Shown here: one piece after another, positions 33,971 through 43,091 of the stretch | Layout of the letters: each line of letters opens with the position of its first letter | Numbering within the stretch: the stretch's first letter is position 1 | NCBI GenBank assembly: GCA_963744255.1 | Contig: CAVUSZ010000041.1 | Coordinates: 190,172-254,171, forward strand | Length of the DNA stretch: 64,000 bases | Reading direction: 5' to 3' | DNA from: DATEDA01 sp963744255 | GTDB lineage: Bacteria; Pseudomonadota; Gammaproteobacteria; Burkholderiales; SG8-39 | Notes under the pieces: generated by a model | What the model saw: the letters and a program-made list of their open reading frames with translations, nothing else | Told to the model about the DNA's origin: nothing | Databases searched by the model: none | Made by a program: the position numbers and the translations under genes

Positions 33971-36900
33971 GTTTGCTCGATTACGTGAACGGCCTCGCCG
34001 CAAAAGGGGTGCAACTGTGGGTCGCCGAGGGCAAGCTGCAGTACAAGGCGCCGAAAGACGTGCTCACGCCCGCGCTGCTCGACGACCTCAAGCGGCAGAA
34101 GGCGGAAATCATCGAGCTGTTGCTCGAGTTCGCCAAATCCACCGGCAGTTACCCGCTCTCGTATGCGCAGAAGTCGCTGTGGTCGCTGCACCAGCTCAAT
34201 CCGGAGAGCCCCGCCTACAACGTGACGTACGCGGCCCAGCTCGTGGACGACGTGGACGTCGATCGGCTGCGGCATTGCTTCGATTACTTGATCGCACGGC
34301 ATCCGATCCTGCGGACACGGTACGGCGTCGTCGACGGGCAGCCGCAACAGCGAGTCGAAACCGCGGCGACCGCGGAGATCGAAGTGCGCGCCCTCCGCGA
34401 TGCGAGCCCGGCCGATATCCACGCATGGATCGATGCCGAGAGCAACAAGCCGTTCGATCTGGCCGTCTCGCCGATCCGGCTCAAGGTATTGGTCAACGAG
34501 CCCGGCCATAGCACGAGTGAGGCCGCGGCGCCGCGGCGAGTGCTGCTGCTCAATGTGCATCACATCGCCGCCGACTTCTGGTCGCTGGAAATCTTCGTAC
34601 GCGAATTGTCGCAGCTGTATCACCTGGCGATGCGGGGCGAGGCGCTGCGGCTCCCCGCCACTCGATTGCAATACAAGGATTGTGTGGCGCACGAGATCCA
34701 GCGGCTGCAGGGCCCTGAGGGAAAGGCGCTCGCGAGCTTCTGGGAGCAGGAGCTACGGGGCGAGCAGCCAATCTTGAAGCTGCCGGTCGATCACATTCGC
34801 CCGCCGGTGAAAACGGAGAACGGGCGGGTTCATGCCTTCGATCTGGGTGAACGGTTGACGAAAGCCGTCAAGGAGGCGGCCAGAAATTACCGCGTGACGC
34901 CTTACATGCTCTTGCTGAGCGTCTATCAGCTGTTCCTGTTCTTGCACAGCGGGCAGGGACGGATTCTGATCGGCGCACCCACCGCGGGGCGGAACGTCCC
35001 CGGCAGCGAGGACGTCATGGGTCATTTCGTCAACACGGCGGTGCTGTCGTGCCAGCTCGACCGGGAAGCGAGCTTCCTCGATCTGCTCGCGAACACGCGC
35101 ACGATGATGCTCCGCGTCCTGGAGCATCAAGACTATCCGTTTCCGTTGCTGGTCGAGCGATTGCGGCCGCAGCGGGATCCGAGCCGGTCGCCGCTGTACC
35201 AGGTCATGTACAACTGGAACCAGGCGCACCAGGCAACCAGGGATCACACGGAAGGCGCGCAATCTGGTCTGGTCGCGGCCATGCTGGTGGCCTCGAGCAC
35301 CGGCACCCGCGGTGCAACCCATGATCTGACGCTCAACATCTATGACTATGGCGCGCGCTATGAGACGGCCTGGACGTACAACACCGATCTCTTCCAGGCG
35401 ACGACGATCGCGCGCTTCGCGGAGCAGTACTCGACTCTGGTCGAACAAGTGCTGCGCGACGCCACGCAGCCGATAGCGGACTATTCTCTTCTCGACGAAG
35501 AAAAGCGTGCGCGTGCGTTGAGGCGTGTGATCGGGGCGAAGAACGGTAAGGCACCGTCCTCGTCTGTCGCCGCCGATTTTATGCGGCTCACGCAGCAGCA
35601 GCGCGAGCGGCCCGCGCTGATATTGAACGACCGATGTCTCCGCTATGGCGATCTGTCGCAGGCGTTCTTGGCGGTCCGGTCAAAGCTGATCGAGCAGGGC
35701 GTCAGCGCTCGGAGCAAGGTTGCGATCGACGTCGGCAACGACGCCGAGCGGGTCCTGTTAGCGATGGCGTTGCTCGATCTCAACGCCGATCTTCATATGG
35801 TTGCCGATGCCGGTCCCGACGGAGGGCTGGGTAGCGCCGAGACGGACTTCGACGTGGTGGTGGAAGGCAGCCGTGGCGACGGTCTATGGGCGCCGGAGCG
35901 CATCGCTGTCAGAAAACCCGCGACGCGCTTTCGACCGCGCATCGGTTATCACGCGACGCCGCCGCAATTAGAGGCGTTTGTCCGCGGCATGCAAAGCGCG
36001 CTCGCGCTCGCCGCGGACAGTCGAACGCTGTGTTTGACGCATGCCGACCAGTGCCTCGCGCTGGGCGAGTTCCTGGGCACCCTGGCAAGCGGCGGCTCGC
36101 TTCATATGCAAGCCGAGCTGCGGCTCGGCACCGTTGTACCCGACCCCTCGGCCACCGAGCGGGCGATCGCCGCGTACATCGCAGAACGGCAAATCTCGAT
36201 ATTGGCGGTTCCGGCCATCCTGGCGGCGCAACTCGGCGCCGAAATTCCCAGCGCGCTCGAGACGCTGGTGTTGGTGGGCGAAGGCGCGTCGCCGCCGCCG
36301 CAGCAGTGGCATGCACGCGCGGACATCAGGCTGGTGCCGCGCTTCAGCCTCGGTCCTGCCCGCCTACCGATCAGCTTCGCATGGCGCGGTGACTGCTGGG
36401 TCCTGAATCGTTCCGATGCGGGCGACGCGATAGGGCTCGTGCTGGACGAGCTTGCGGACATGGCCGACGTCGAGACGAGCGGCAGACTGTTTTTGCTCAC
36501 GCGTCGACACGGTACGCAACTCGGTGCCGCGTCGGCACGCGAGTACAAATGGCTCCGGCACGCGCCGGGCGACTTCGTGGACTGGGCGCTGGTCGAGACG
36601 CCGCTTATCGGCAAGCGCACCACCGATGACAGCATTGTCTACCAAGGGTCGGCCGCGCGGGAGGTCACGCACGGGGTCGCGCCGTTTTCCTTGGATGCGG
36701 TCGAGCAATGCATCGCCGAATGCGCGGCGGTCCGACAAGTGGCCTGCGTCGTCGTGCAAGAGATCGGTGCGCGGCCCGCTTTGGTCGCGTACGTTCGACT
36801 CGCGGACGCCGGCGCGCTGGACAGGAACGGGGTCGAAGAACGATTGCGGCAACACCTGAAGCGGCGCCTGGCGGAGAACATGCATCCGCGCGCCTATGTC

Positions 36901-38679
36901 TTCCTTGATCATCTGCCGATCACGCGCGCGGGTTCGCTCGATGCGAGCCGCTTGCCGGCGCCGGCTCTTGAGGCGCGCGACGGCGACGTCGCGCCCGGAA
37001 ACGCAATTGAAGAAAAGCTGGCCGGCATCTGGCGGGAGGTGTTGGCCCTGCAGCAGGTAAGCGTCCGCGACAACTTCTTCGAATTGGGCGGCGATTCGAT
37101 CCTCGCCGCGATCATCATCTCGAAAGCAAGCGCCGAGGGTCTCTACTTTTCGCCGAAGGACATCTTCGAGAACGGCTCCATCGCCGATCTGGCACGGGTC
37201 GTCAGGTCGGCGCCGGATGTTCAAGTGGACCAAGGCGCGGTGATGGGCGAATCGCCGCTCGGACCGGCGCAGATGTGGTTCTTCGACCGGATCGAGAACG
37301 ATCTTTCGCATTTCAATCAAGCGCTCCTGATCCAACTCGACGAGGTACCCGACGCGGCGGTGATGGAAGCGGCGCTCGGTCTCGTCGTCCGGCAGCACGA
37401 CGTGCTGCGTGCCCGTCATGTTCGCAGAGACGGTGGATGGCGCCTCGTGTACGGGACGGACGAGGAAAGCGCGGCTCTACGCAGGTTCGCTGTCATACCG
37501 TGCCACGGCAACGAGGAATCGGAACGTCAAGCGTCGTACGAGCGCGCGATCCTGACCGCGCAAGGCAGCCTTGATATCGAGCGGGGCGAGCTGTTCAAAG
37601 CGTTTTGGCTCGACCGCGGCAGTCTGGAGCGCAGCCGCTTGCTGATTGTCGTGCATCACGTGGCGATCGACGGCGTGTCATGGAGCATAGTGCTGGAAGA
37701 CCTAAAGAGCGCCTACGCGCAGCTCAAGACCGGCGCCGCGGCCACGCTGCCGCGGAAGACCAGCTCGTACAAGGACTGGGTGGGACGCCTGCACGACTAC
37801 GCGAACGGTGCATCGACCGATCAGGACCTGGTGTTTTGGCAGCAGTTCGCCAAGGAGGCGGCCGAGGTCCATTTCGCGGCCGGCACGAAACTCAGGCGGG
37901 CGGTGGAGGCGATGAACCTCGAAGCGGACGCAGCGCCGCGCACGATCGTCTTGGATCGCGCGTGGACAGCGGCCTTTCGCACCACCGCTCAGCTAGCCTA
38001 CAACACCGATGCGAACGATCTGTTGCTGGCGGCGCTTAACGCCGGCTTCAGCGCCTGGAACGGCGACTCCCGGCTACTCGTCGACGTGGAAGGACACGGA
38101 CGCGAGCCGTTGTTCAACGGCATCGACCTCAGTCGCACGGTGGGATGGTTTACGTCGATCTACCCGGTGCTCCTCGATGCCGCAGGCGGCGCGGACAAGG
38201 CCACGCTGATCAAGCGGGTGAAGCAGCGGCTTCGGGACGTGCCGAACAAGGGCTTCGGCTACGGTGTCTTGCGGTATCTGCGGACCGGCGCCCTCGCGCC
38301 GCTGCCGGAGGCGCCGATACTGTTCACGTACTTGGGCCAGCTCGACCAGCTGGTGAACGCCTCCGGTCTATACGCCGGGAAGATCGAGCCGGCGCGCGGG
38401 ATCAGAAGTCCGCGGCAGCGCCGCACCCACTGCTTCGAGGTCTGCGCCTATATCAACGACGGCTGCCTCACTATCGAATGCATATTCGATCGGACGAGGT
38501 TCGCGGACGACGAAATCGACGTTCTGCTGGAACGGACCAAGCGCGAGCTGATCGCGTTGATCGAGCACTGCGTCGACCCGGCGTCCGGTGGGATGACGCC
38601 ATCGGATACGCCCGATATCGACATCGACCAGCACGAGCTGGACCAGCTGCTGGAGGAAGTCGCCGCGCTGGACGGTTGA
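33967..38679 (+). CDS. NRPS 1: TubC-type docking-C-A*-PCP-E with degenerate A domain
   Basis: A 1570-residue NRPS. Residues 1-55 are a TubC-like docking domain (LLDYVNGLAAKGVQLWVAEG). The C domain (about 58-500) carries HHIAADFWSLEIF, as in C domains that follow a PKS. The A-like domain (about 540-1000) lacks all usual motifs: where A3 should be it reads RIGYHATPPQL, the A5 region reads FSLGPARLPIS, A7 is missing, and the A10 lysine is replaced in LPITRAGSLDASRLP. The PCP (about 1010-1080) is intact, with FFELGGDSILA. The final domain (about 1095-1550) is an epimerisation domain, with HHVAIDGVSW and VEGHGREPLF plus TVGWFTSIYP. It should hold and epimerise one amino acid but cannot adenylate it in the usual way. 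Confidence 0.93.
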   Translation: MSLLDYVNGLAAKGVQLWVAEGKLQYKAPKDVLTPALLDDLKRQKAEIIELLLEFAKSTGSYPLSYAQKSLWSLHQLNPESPAYNVTYAAQLVDDVDVDRLRHCFDYLIARHPILRTRYGVVDGQPQQRVETAATAEIEVRALRDASPADIHAWIDAESNKPFDLAVSPIRLKVLVNEPGHSTSEAAAPRRVLLLNVHHIAADFWSLEIFVRELSQLYHLAMRGEALRLPATRLQYKDCVAHEIQRLQGPEGKALASFWEQELRGEQPILKLPVDHIRPPVKTENGRVHAFDLGERLTKAVKEAARNYRVTPYMLLLSVYQLFLFLHSGQGRILIGAPTAGRNVPGSEDVMGHFVNTAVLSCQLDREASFLDLLANTRTMMLRVLEHQDYPFPLLVERLRPQRDPSRSPLYQVMYNWNQAHQATRDHTEGAQSGLVAAMLVASSTGTRGATHDLTLNIYDYGARYETAWTYNTDLFQATTIARFAEQYSTLVEQVLRDATQPIADYSLLDEEKRARALRRVIGAKNGKAPSSSVAADFMRLTQQQRERPALILNDRCLRYGDLSQAFLAVRSKLIEQGVSARSKVAIDVGNDAERVLLAMALLDLNADLHMVADAGPDGGLGSAETDFDVVVEGSRGDGLWAPERIAVRKPATRFRPRIGYHATPPQLEAFVRGMQSALALAADSRTLCLTHADQCLALGEFLGTLASGGSLHMQAELRLGTVVPDPSATERAIAAYIAERQISILAVPAILAAQLGAEIPSALETLVLVGEGASPPPQQWHARADIRLVPRFSLGPARLPISFAWRGDCWVLNRSDAGDAIGLVLDELADMADVETSGRLFLLTRRHGTQLGAASAREYKWLRHAPGDFVDWALVETPLIGKRTTDDSIVYQGSAAREVTHGVAPFSLDAVEQCIAECAAVRQVACVVVQEIGARPALVAYVRLADAGALDRNGVEERLRQHLKRRLAENMHPRAYVFLDHLPITRAGSLDASRLPAPALEARDGDVAPGNAIEEKLAGIWREVLALQQVSVRDNFFELGGDSILAAIIISKASAEGLYFSPKDIFENGSIADLARVVRSAPDVQVDQGAVMGESPLGPAQMWFFDRIENDLSHFNQALLIQLDEVPDAAVMEAALGLVVRQHDVLRARHVRRDGGWRLVYGTDEESAALRRFAVIPCHGNEESERQASYERAILTAQGSLDIERGELFKAFWLDRGSLERSRLLIVVHHVAIDGVSWSIVLEDLKSAYAQLKTGAAATLPRKTSSYKDWVGRLHDYANGASTDQDLVFWQQFAKEAAEVHFAAGTKLRRAVEAMNLEADAAPRTIVLDRAWTAAFRTTAQLAYNTDANDLLLAALNAGFSAWNGDSRLLVDVEGHGREPLFNGIDLSRTVGWFTSIYPVLLDAAGGADKATLIKRVKQRLRDVPNKGFGYGVLRYLRTGALAPLPEAPILFTYLGQLDQLVNASGLYAGKIEPARGIRSPRQRRTHCFEVCAYINDGCLTIECIFDRTRFADDEIDVLLERTKRELIALIEHCVDPASGGMTPSDTPDIDIDQHELDQLLEEVAALDG

Positions 38680-38714
38680 CCCTAGCCCCGTCGCGGTCGA
38701 ACGGAAATTCATCG

Positions 38715-41700
38715 ATGACCCAAAACGTCGAAGCGATCTATTACCTGACCCCGTTGCAGCACGGCATGCTGTATCACTCGCAGCGCACGCCCGGATCGGG
38801 CCTCTACGTCGAGCAGTTCTCCTGTCTCATCGTCGGGGCTTTGCGGACCGAGCTATTTGCCGACGCTTGGTCCGTCGTCGTGCATCGCCACGACGCGCTG
38901 AAGACGCTCTTCATCCGCCTGAACCAAGAAAAGCCCATGCAGGTCGTGCGCGGGCAGGTGACAGTGCCGTTCGCCCGGCTGGATTGGCGCGGGCGCGGCG
39001 AAGACGAACAGGAACGGCGATTTGCCGAGCTGCTGCGCGCCGATCGCGCCAAGGGCTTCGACATCTCCCGCGCGCCGCTTGTGCGTTGTCATTTGATCAC
39101 GCTGGGTCCAGACCGCCATCGCTTCTTGTGGACCTATCATCATGCCGTCTTGGACGGCTGGTCCATGCCCGTCGTCCTGAACGAAGTGTTCCAGGTTTAC
39201 GCGGCCAAACTCGCGGGACGTTCGATCAACCTTCCCAAGCCGCGCCCGTACCGAGATTACGCGAGCTGGATGCGGGTGCAGGACGGGGCGAAAGCGGCGG
39301 CGTTCTGGCGGGATTTCCTGCAGAATTTTCGTGCGCCATTGGCGTTCTCACCGGCGGTGGCGCCAGATACCGCAGCGCCGAGCGCGCAGGCGCCGGCTGC
39401 CAGGGAGCTGGCGACGGTGCGCGCAGAAATGCCAAGCGCGTGGCGCGAGGCCGCGTCGCGCCTTTGCCGCGCCAACCGAATCACCTTGAATACCCTATGC
39501 CAAGGCGCGTGGTCGGTGCTGCTCGGTTGGTATGGCGATCGGGATGACATCGTCTACGGCACCGTGGTCTCCGGACGGCCGCTGGAGCTGGCGGGCGTCG
39601 AGAGCATGGTGGGACTGTTCATCAACACCTTGCCGCTCCGCGTCCGCTTGGCCAACGACGCTCCGCTCGCCGAATGGCTCAAGCAGCTCCAAACGGTCAA
39701 CGTTGAGATCGAGCGCTACGGCTACAGCGCGCTCTCCGAGATATTGAAATGCAGCGGGCTGCCGCGGCACCAGAACCTCTTCGATGCCCTATACGTGTTC
39801 GAAAACTATCCGGGACAGGCGGAATTCGCCAAGTTGACGTCGCGGTACGGGCTGGAGGTCCGGGAGATCCGCGCCGCCGAGGAAACCAACTATTCGCTCG
39901 CCCTGATCGTGGTGCCGCACGACGGCTTGACGGTCCAGCTCACGTACGACACGGCGCGATTCAATGCGGGCGCGGCCCAGCGCTTCCTCGACCGGTACCG
40001 GTGTTTGCTGGAGCAGATGCTCGATCTGGAGCGTCTCAGGCTCGCAGCGCTGCGGCCGGCCGACCACGAGCCGATCGCGGCCGCCCCACCGGCGCCCGTG
40101 CTCGCAGGCAGCAACACGATCCTCGCGCTGATTGTGCGGCAGGCGACTGCTTGTCCCGAGCGGCCGGCCATCACCGGCGGCGAGACGGAGATCGGCTATG
40201 CGCGGCTCGCGGCCCTGGTCACGCGCTATCGTCAGGAATGGGCGCGGCACGGCTACCGACCCGGCGACCGGGTTTTGATCGCGATCGACGACGAATTGCT
40301 GTCCCTGGTCGTCTTGTTGTCGGGCATCGCCTACGGCGTCGAATGTGTCTTGCCGGATCAGGATGTGTCGCTTTCGGCCCTGGCGCGGCGCGCCGCCGGA
40401 GACGACGCGCGATGGGCGCTGTGCGGTTGCGTCGATGACGGCTCTCGGGCGTTTGCGGATCTGGGGATCAAGCAAAGCGCGTTTCCGGGCATCGAAGAGC
40501 TGTCCTGCGACGGTCGATCCGATGATGCGCAGACCGCGTGCGACGCTGTAGGGGCCTGCTCACTGATCTACCACAATCCCCATCACGGCTGGGAAGTGCT
40601 GCGTTACGACGAGCCGGCGATGGTGAACGCGATGCTGCGGTTCTCGCAGGCCTATCCGGCTCAGCGCGCGAAGGACGTTCCTTTGGCCGGTTCGGCGCAG
40701 GGGCATGCCAATCTCTGGACGACTTTGTTCGCACTCGGCAGCGGACTCACGCTGCGGCGTCTGGGTGAGCGCACCCACGAAGAGTTCTTTCTCGCGGTCC
40801 AGACGGCGGGCGGCCCGTGGCACAGCGTGCGATTGAGTCCAGCCCAGACGCGCGCGCTGAGCTACCGCGCTAGCGCCGAGCTGACGATCCAGGCGGACTA
40901 CTTCGTTGTCGACGCGACCGCGGTCACGCCGGGTGTCATCGATCGCCTGCGAAAGGCGAGCGCCGACGCGCGCATCGTGAAGGAATTTCGTGCGCCCGCT
41001 CGTTCTTTCCCGCACACGCGCTTGGCATATCAGGGGCAAACGCGCGTCAAAGAGGAGTTCTTCCAGTGCGTGGGCGAACCCGCTGGCGGCGCGAGACCGC
41101 TCGTCGTCGATCGCAACCTCCGTTTGGCGGCGACCGACGCGTTTGGTGCGCTCGCCATCACCGGGGCGTCCGTACCGTCGGCCCTGTTCGGCGACGGGGA
41201 ACGCATGCTGGTGCCCTCGCCCTTGTCGCACGACGCCGGTTCGATGCTGCTCACGAATATCAGAGCGTGGCGCTCGGCGACGGATGCACATGCGCAACTG
41301 GTGTCGGCAGAGGCGTGCCTCGCCGCGCCTGGCGCACGCCTGGAGGAGATCGAACGACAACTAAGCGCACTCGCGCAGATCAAGGACGTCGCCATCGCGG
41401 ATAGGATCGCCGACGGCGGTGAATGGGAGCGTGCCGTTTTCTATGTGAGCGGCGACGACGCGCTCGATGTCGAACCGTCGCTCCGCGCGGCGTGCGCACA
41501 GCGCGAGCTGACAGTCGGCGCGCTCGTTCCGGTGGCGCAGGTGCCGCGCATTCAAGGGCGCATCGATCGTCACGCGCTCGCGCGGGGCGATTTCGAAACA
41601 GCGAAGCACGGGGCCTACGTTGCGCCGCGAGATGATGTGGAAAGCACCCTGCAATCGATCTGGCAGGAGCTGCTGAAGCACGACCGAATCGGCGTCACCG

Positions 41701-43067
41701 ACGACTACTTCGACCTAGGCGGTGACTCGCTCCTGGCGACGGTGATGCTGTACCAGATCGAGGAGCGGCTCGCGATGCGCATCGACATCGAAACGCTGCT
41801 CGAGCATCCAACGATCGCCGAGCTTGCACAAGCCATAGCAGCCGGGGTTACCGCCGAAGTCGTCAAGAATCGGGACCTCTCCCGCGAGATCGAGTTGGAA
41901 GAAGCAATCGTGCCGCCGACCGCTTTCGATCCGGACACGTTCACCGCCGCCAATGTGTTTCTGACGGGCGCGACGGGGTTTCTTGGCGTGCATCTGCTGG
42001 CCGAGGTCCTGGAGAAGACCGACGCCGTGCTCCATTGCCTAGTGCGGGCGGCGGACGCCGAGGCCGGGATCGCGCGACTCGTCGCGGCGTTGAAAAAATA
42101 TCGGCTGTGGAAGGAGCACTACCTCGGCCGGTTGCGCGCGATACCCGGTGAGCTGGACCGGCCGTTGTTCGGGTTGGACGACCAGCGGTTTACCGCGCTC
42201 GCGGAAACGGTCGACGTGATCTATCACAACGGCGCCCTGGTCAATTTCGTCTATCCCTATGGCTCGCTCAAACGGGTCAACGTCCTGGCGACCAAGGACA
42301 TCGTGAAGCTTGCGTGCTCGCACAAGACCAAACCGGTGCACTACGTCTCCACCATCGGCGTTCTTGATCGCACGCGGGAATCGATCGCGGAGGAGCTTGC
42401 GATACCGGCGCATCCGCAGCTCCTGGGCGGCTATGAGCAAAGCAAGTGGGTGGCAGAGCAAATCCTCGGCGTCGCGAGCCGCCGCGGACTCCCCGTCTCG
42501 ATCTATCGGCCCTCGCGCATCGTCGGCAACTCGCGCACCGGCCTCAGCAACACCGACGATCTCTTCTGCCGGATGATCAAGGGCATCATAACGCTCGGCA
42601 AAGCGCCCGCCGATGCGGGCTTCGACAATATGGTGCCGGTCGACGTCGCGAGCCGGGTGATCGTCGACGCCTCGCTCCAACCGCTGGCCTATGGCCGCGC
42701 CTTGCACGTGATCAACCCCCAGTGGAATTCGCTGAACGCGATCGTCGATTGCATCGAGCAGGAAGGCTATCCAGTGGCGCGCCTCGGGTATGACGCCTGG
42801 TTACGCGACCTCGAGGAACACGCCAAGGTGAACCGAGAGCATCCCTTGGCCATGCTCGTTCCGGTGCTGAAAAAACTCAACCCGACGGTCGATCCGTCGA
42901 TCAGCAGAATGCTGCCGATCGAACACGGGAATGTGACGGCGTTGCTGGGCGCCCAAGCGCTGCAGTCGATCCCGAGCGTCGGTGTGCTGTTGCGGAGCTA
43001 CTTCGACCATTTCTATGCGGGGGGATATTTGTCGAAGAACGACCAGCCGATGACCGCGTGTTCGTGA
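38715..43067 (+). CDS. NRPS 2: C-A*-PCP-R with degenerate A domain and terminal reductase
   Basis: A 1450-residue NRPS. The C domain (about 5-440) starts YYLTPLQHGMLYHS and has the active motif YHHAVLDGWS, as expected for a DCL domain placed after an E domain. The A-like domain (about 475-960) is degenerate: SLIYHNPHHGWEV sits where the A3 loop belongs, no YRTGDL-like A7 is found, and the A10 motif is RIQGRIDRHAL with Arg in place of the catalytic Lys. The PCP serine is in YFDLGGDSLLA (about residue 1006). The C-terminal R domain (about 1075-1440) has FLTGATGFLGVHLL for NADPH, Thr in HYVSTIGV and Tyr/Lys in GGYEQSKWVAE. It should release the chain as an aldehyde, or an alcohol after a second reduction. 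It starts 35 bases after NRPS1. Confidence 0.93.
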   Translation: MTQNVEAIYYLTPLQHGMLYHSQRTPGSGLYVEQFSCLIVGALRTELFADAWSVVVHRHDALKTLFIRLNQEKPMQVVRGQVTVPFARLDWRGRGEDEQERRFAELLRADRAKGFDISRAPLVRCHLITLGPDRHRFLWTYHHAVLDGWSMPVVLNEVFQVYAAKLAGRSINLPKPRPYRDYASWMRVQDGAKAAAFWRDFLQNFRAPLAFSPAVAPDTAAPSAQAPAARELATVRAEMPSAWREAASRLCRANRITLNTLCQGAWSVLLGWYGDRDDIVYGTVVSGRPLELAGVESMVGLFINTLPLRVRLANDAPLAEWLKQLQTVNVEIERYGYSALSEILKCSGLPRHQNLFDALYVFENYPGQAEFAKLTSRYGLEVREIRAAEETNYSLALIVVPHDGLTVQLTYDTARFNAGAAQRFLDRYRCLLEQMLDLERLRLAALRPADHEPIAAAPPAPVLAGSNTILALIVRQATACPERPAITGGETEIGYARLAALVTRYRQEWARHGYRPGDRVLIAIDDELLSLVVLLSGIAYGVECVLPDQDVSLSALARRAAGDDARWALCGCVDDGSRAFADLGIKQSAFPGIEELSCDGRSDDAQTACDAVGACSLIYHNPHHGWEVLRYDEPAMVNAMLRFSQAYPAQRAKDVPLAGSAQGHANLWTTLFALGSGLTLRRLGERTHEEFFLAVQTAGGPWHSVRLSPAQTRALSYRASAELTIQADYFVVDATAVTPGVIDRLRKASADARIVKEFRAPARSFPHTRLAYQGQTRVKEEFFQCVGEPAGGARPLVVDRNLRLAATDAFGALAITGASVPSALFGDGERMLVPSPLSHDAGSMLLTNIRAWRSATDAHAQLVSAEACLAAPGARLEEIERQLSALAQIKDVAIADRIADGGEWERAVFYVSGDDALDVEPSLRAACAQRELTVGALVPVAQVPRIQGRIDRHALARGDFETAKHGAYVAPRDDVESTLQSIWQELLKHDRIGVTDDYFDLGGDSLLATVMLYQIEERLAMRIDIETLLEHPTIAELAQAIAAGVTAEVVKNRDLSREIELEEAIVPPTAFDPDTFTAANVFLTGATGFLGVHLLAEVLEKTDAVLHCLVRAADAEAGIARLVAALKKYRLWKEHYLGRLRAIPGELDRPLFGLDDQRFTALAETVDVIYHNGALVNFVYPYGSLKRVNVLATKDIVKLACSHKTKPVHYVSTIGVLDRTRESIAEELAIPAHPQLLGGYEQSKWVAEQILGVASRRGLPVSIYRPSRIVGNSRTGLSNTDDLFCRMIKGIITLGKAPADAGFDNMVPVDVASRVIVDASLQPLAYGRALHVINPQWNSLNAIVDCIEQEGYPVARLGYDAWLRDLEEHAKVNREHPLAMLVPVLKKLNPTVDPSISRMLPIEHGNVTALLGAQALQSIPSVGVLLRSYFDHFYAGGYLSKNDQPMTACS

Positions 43068-43091
43068 AATCGGACCAACGACGGCAGCAGC

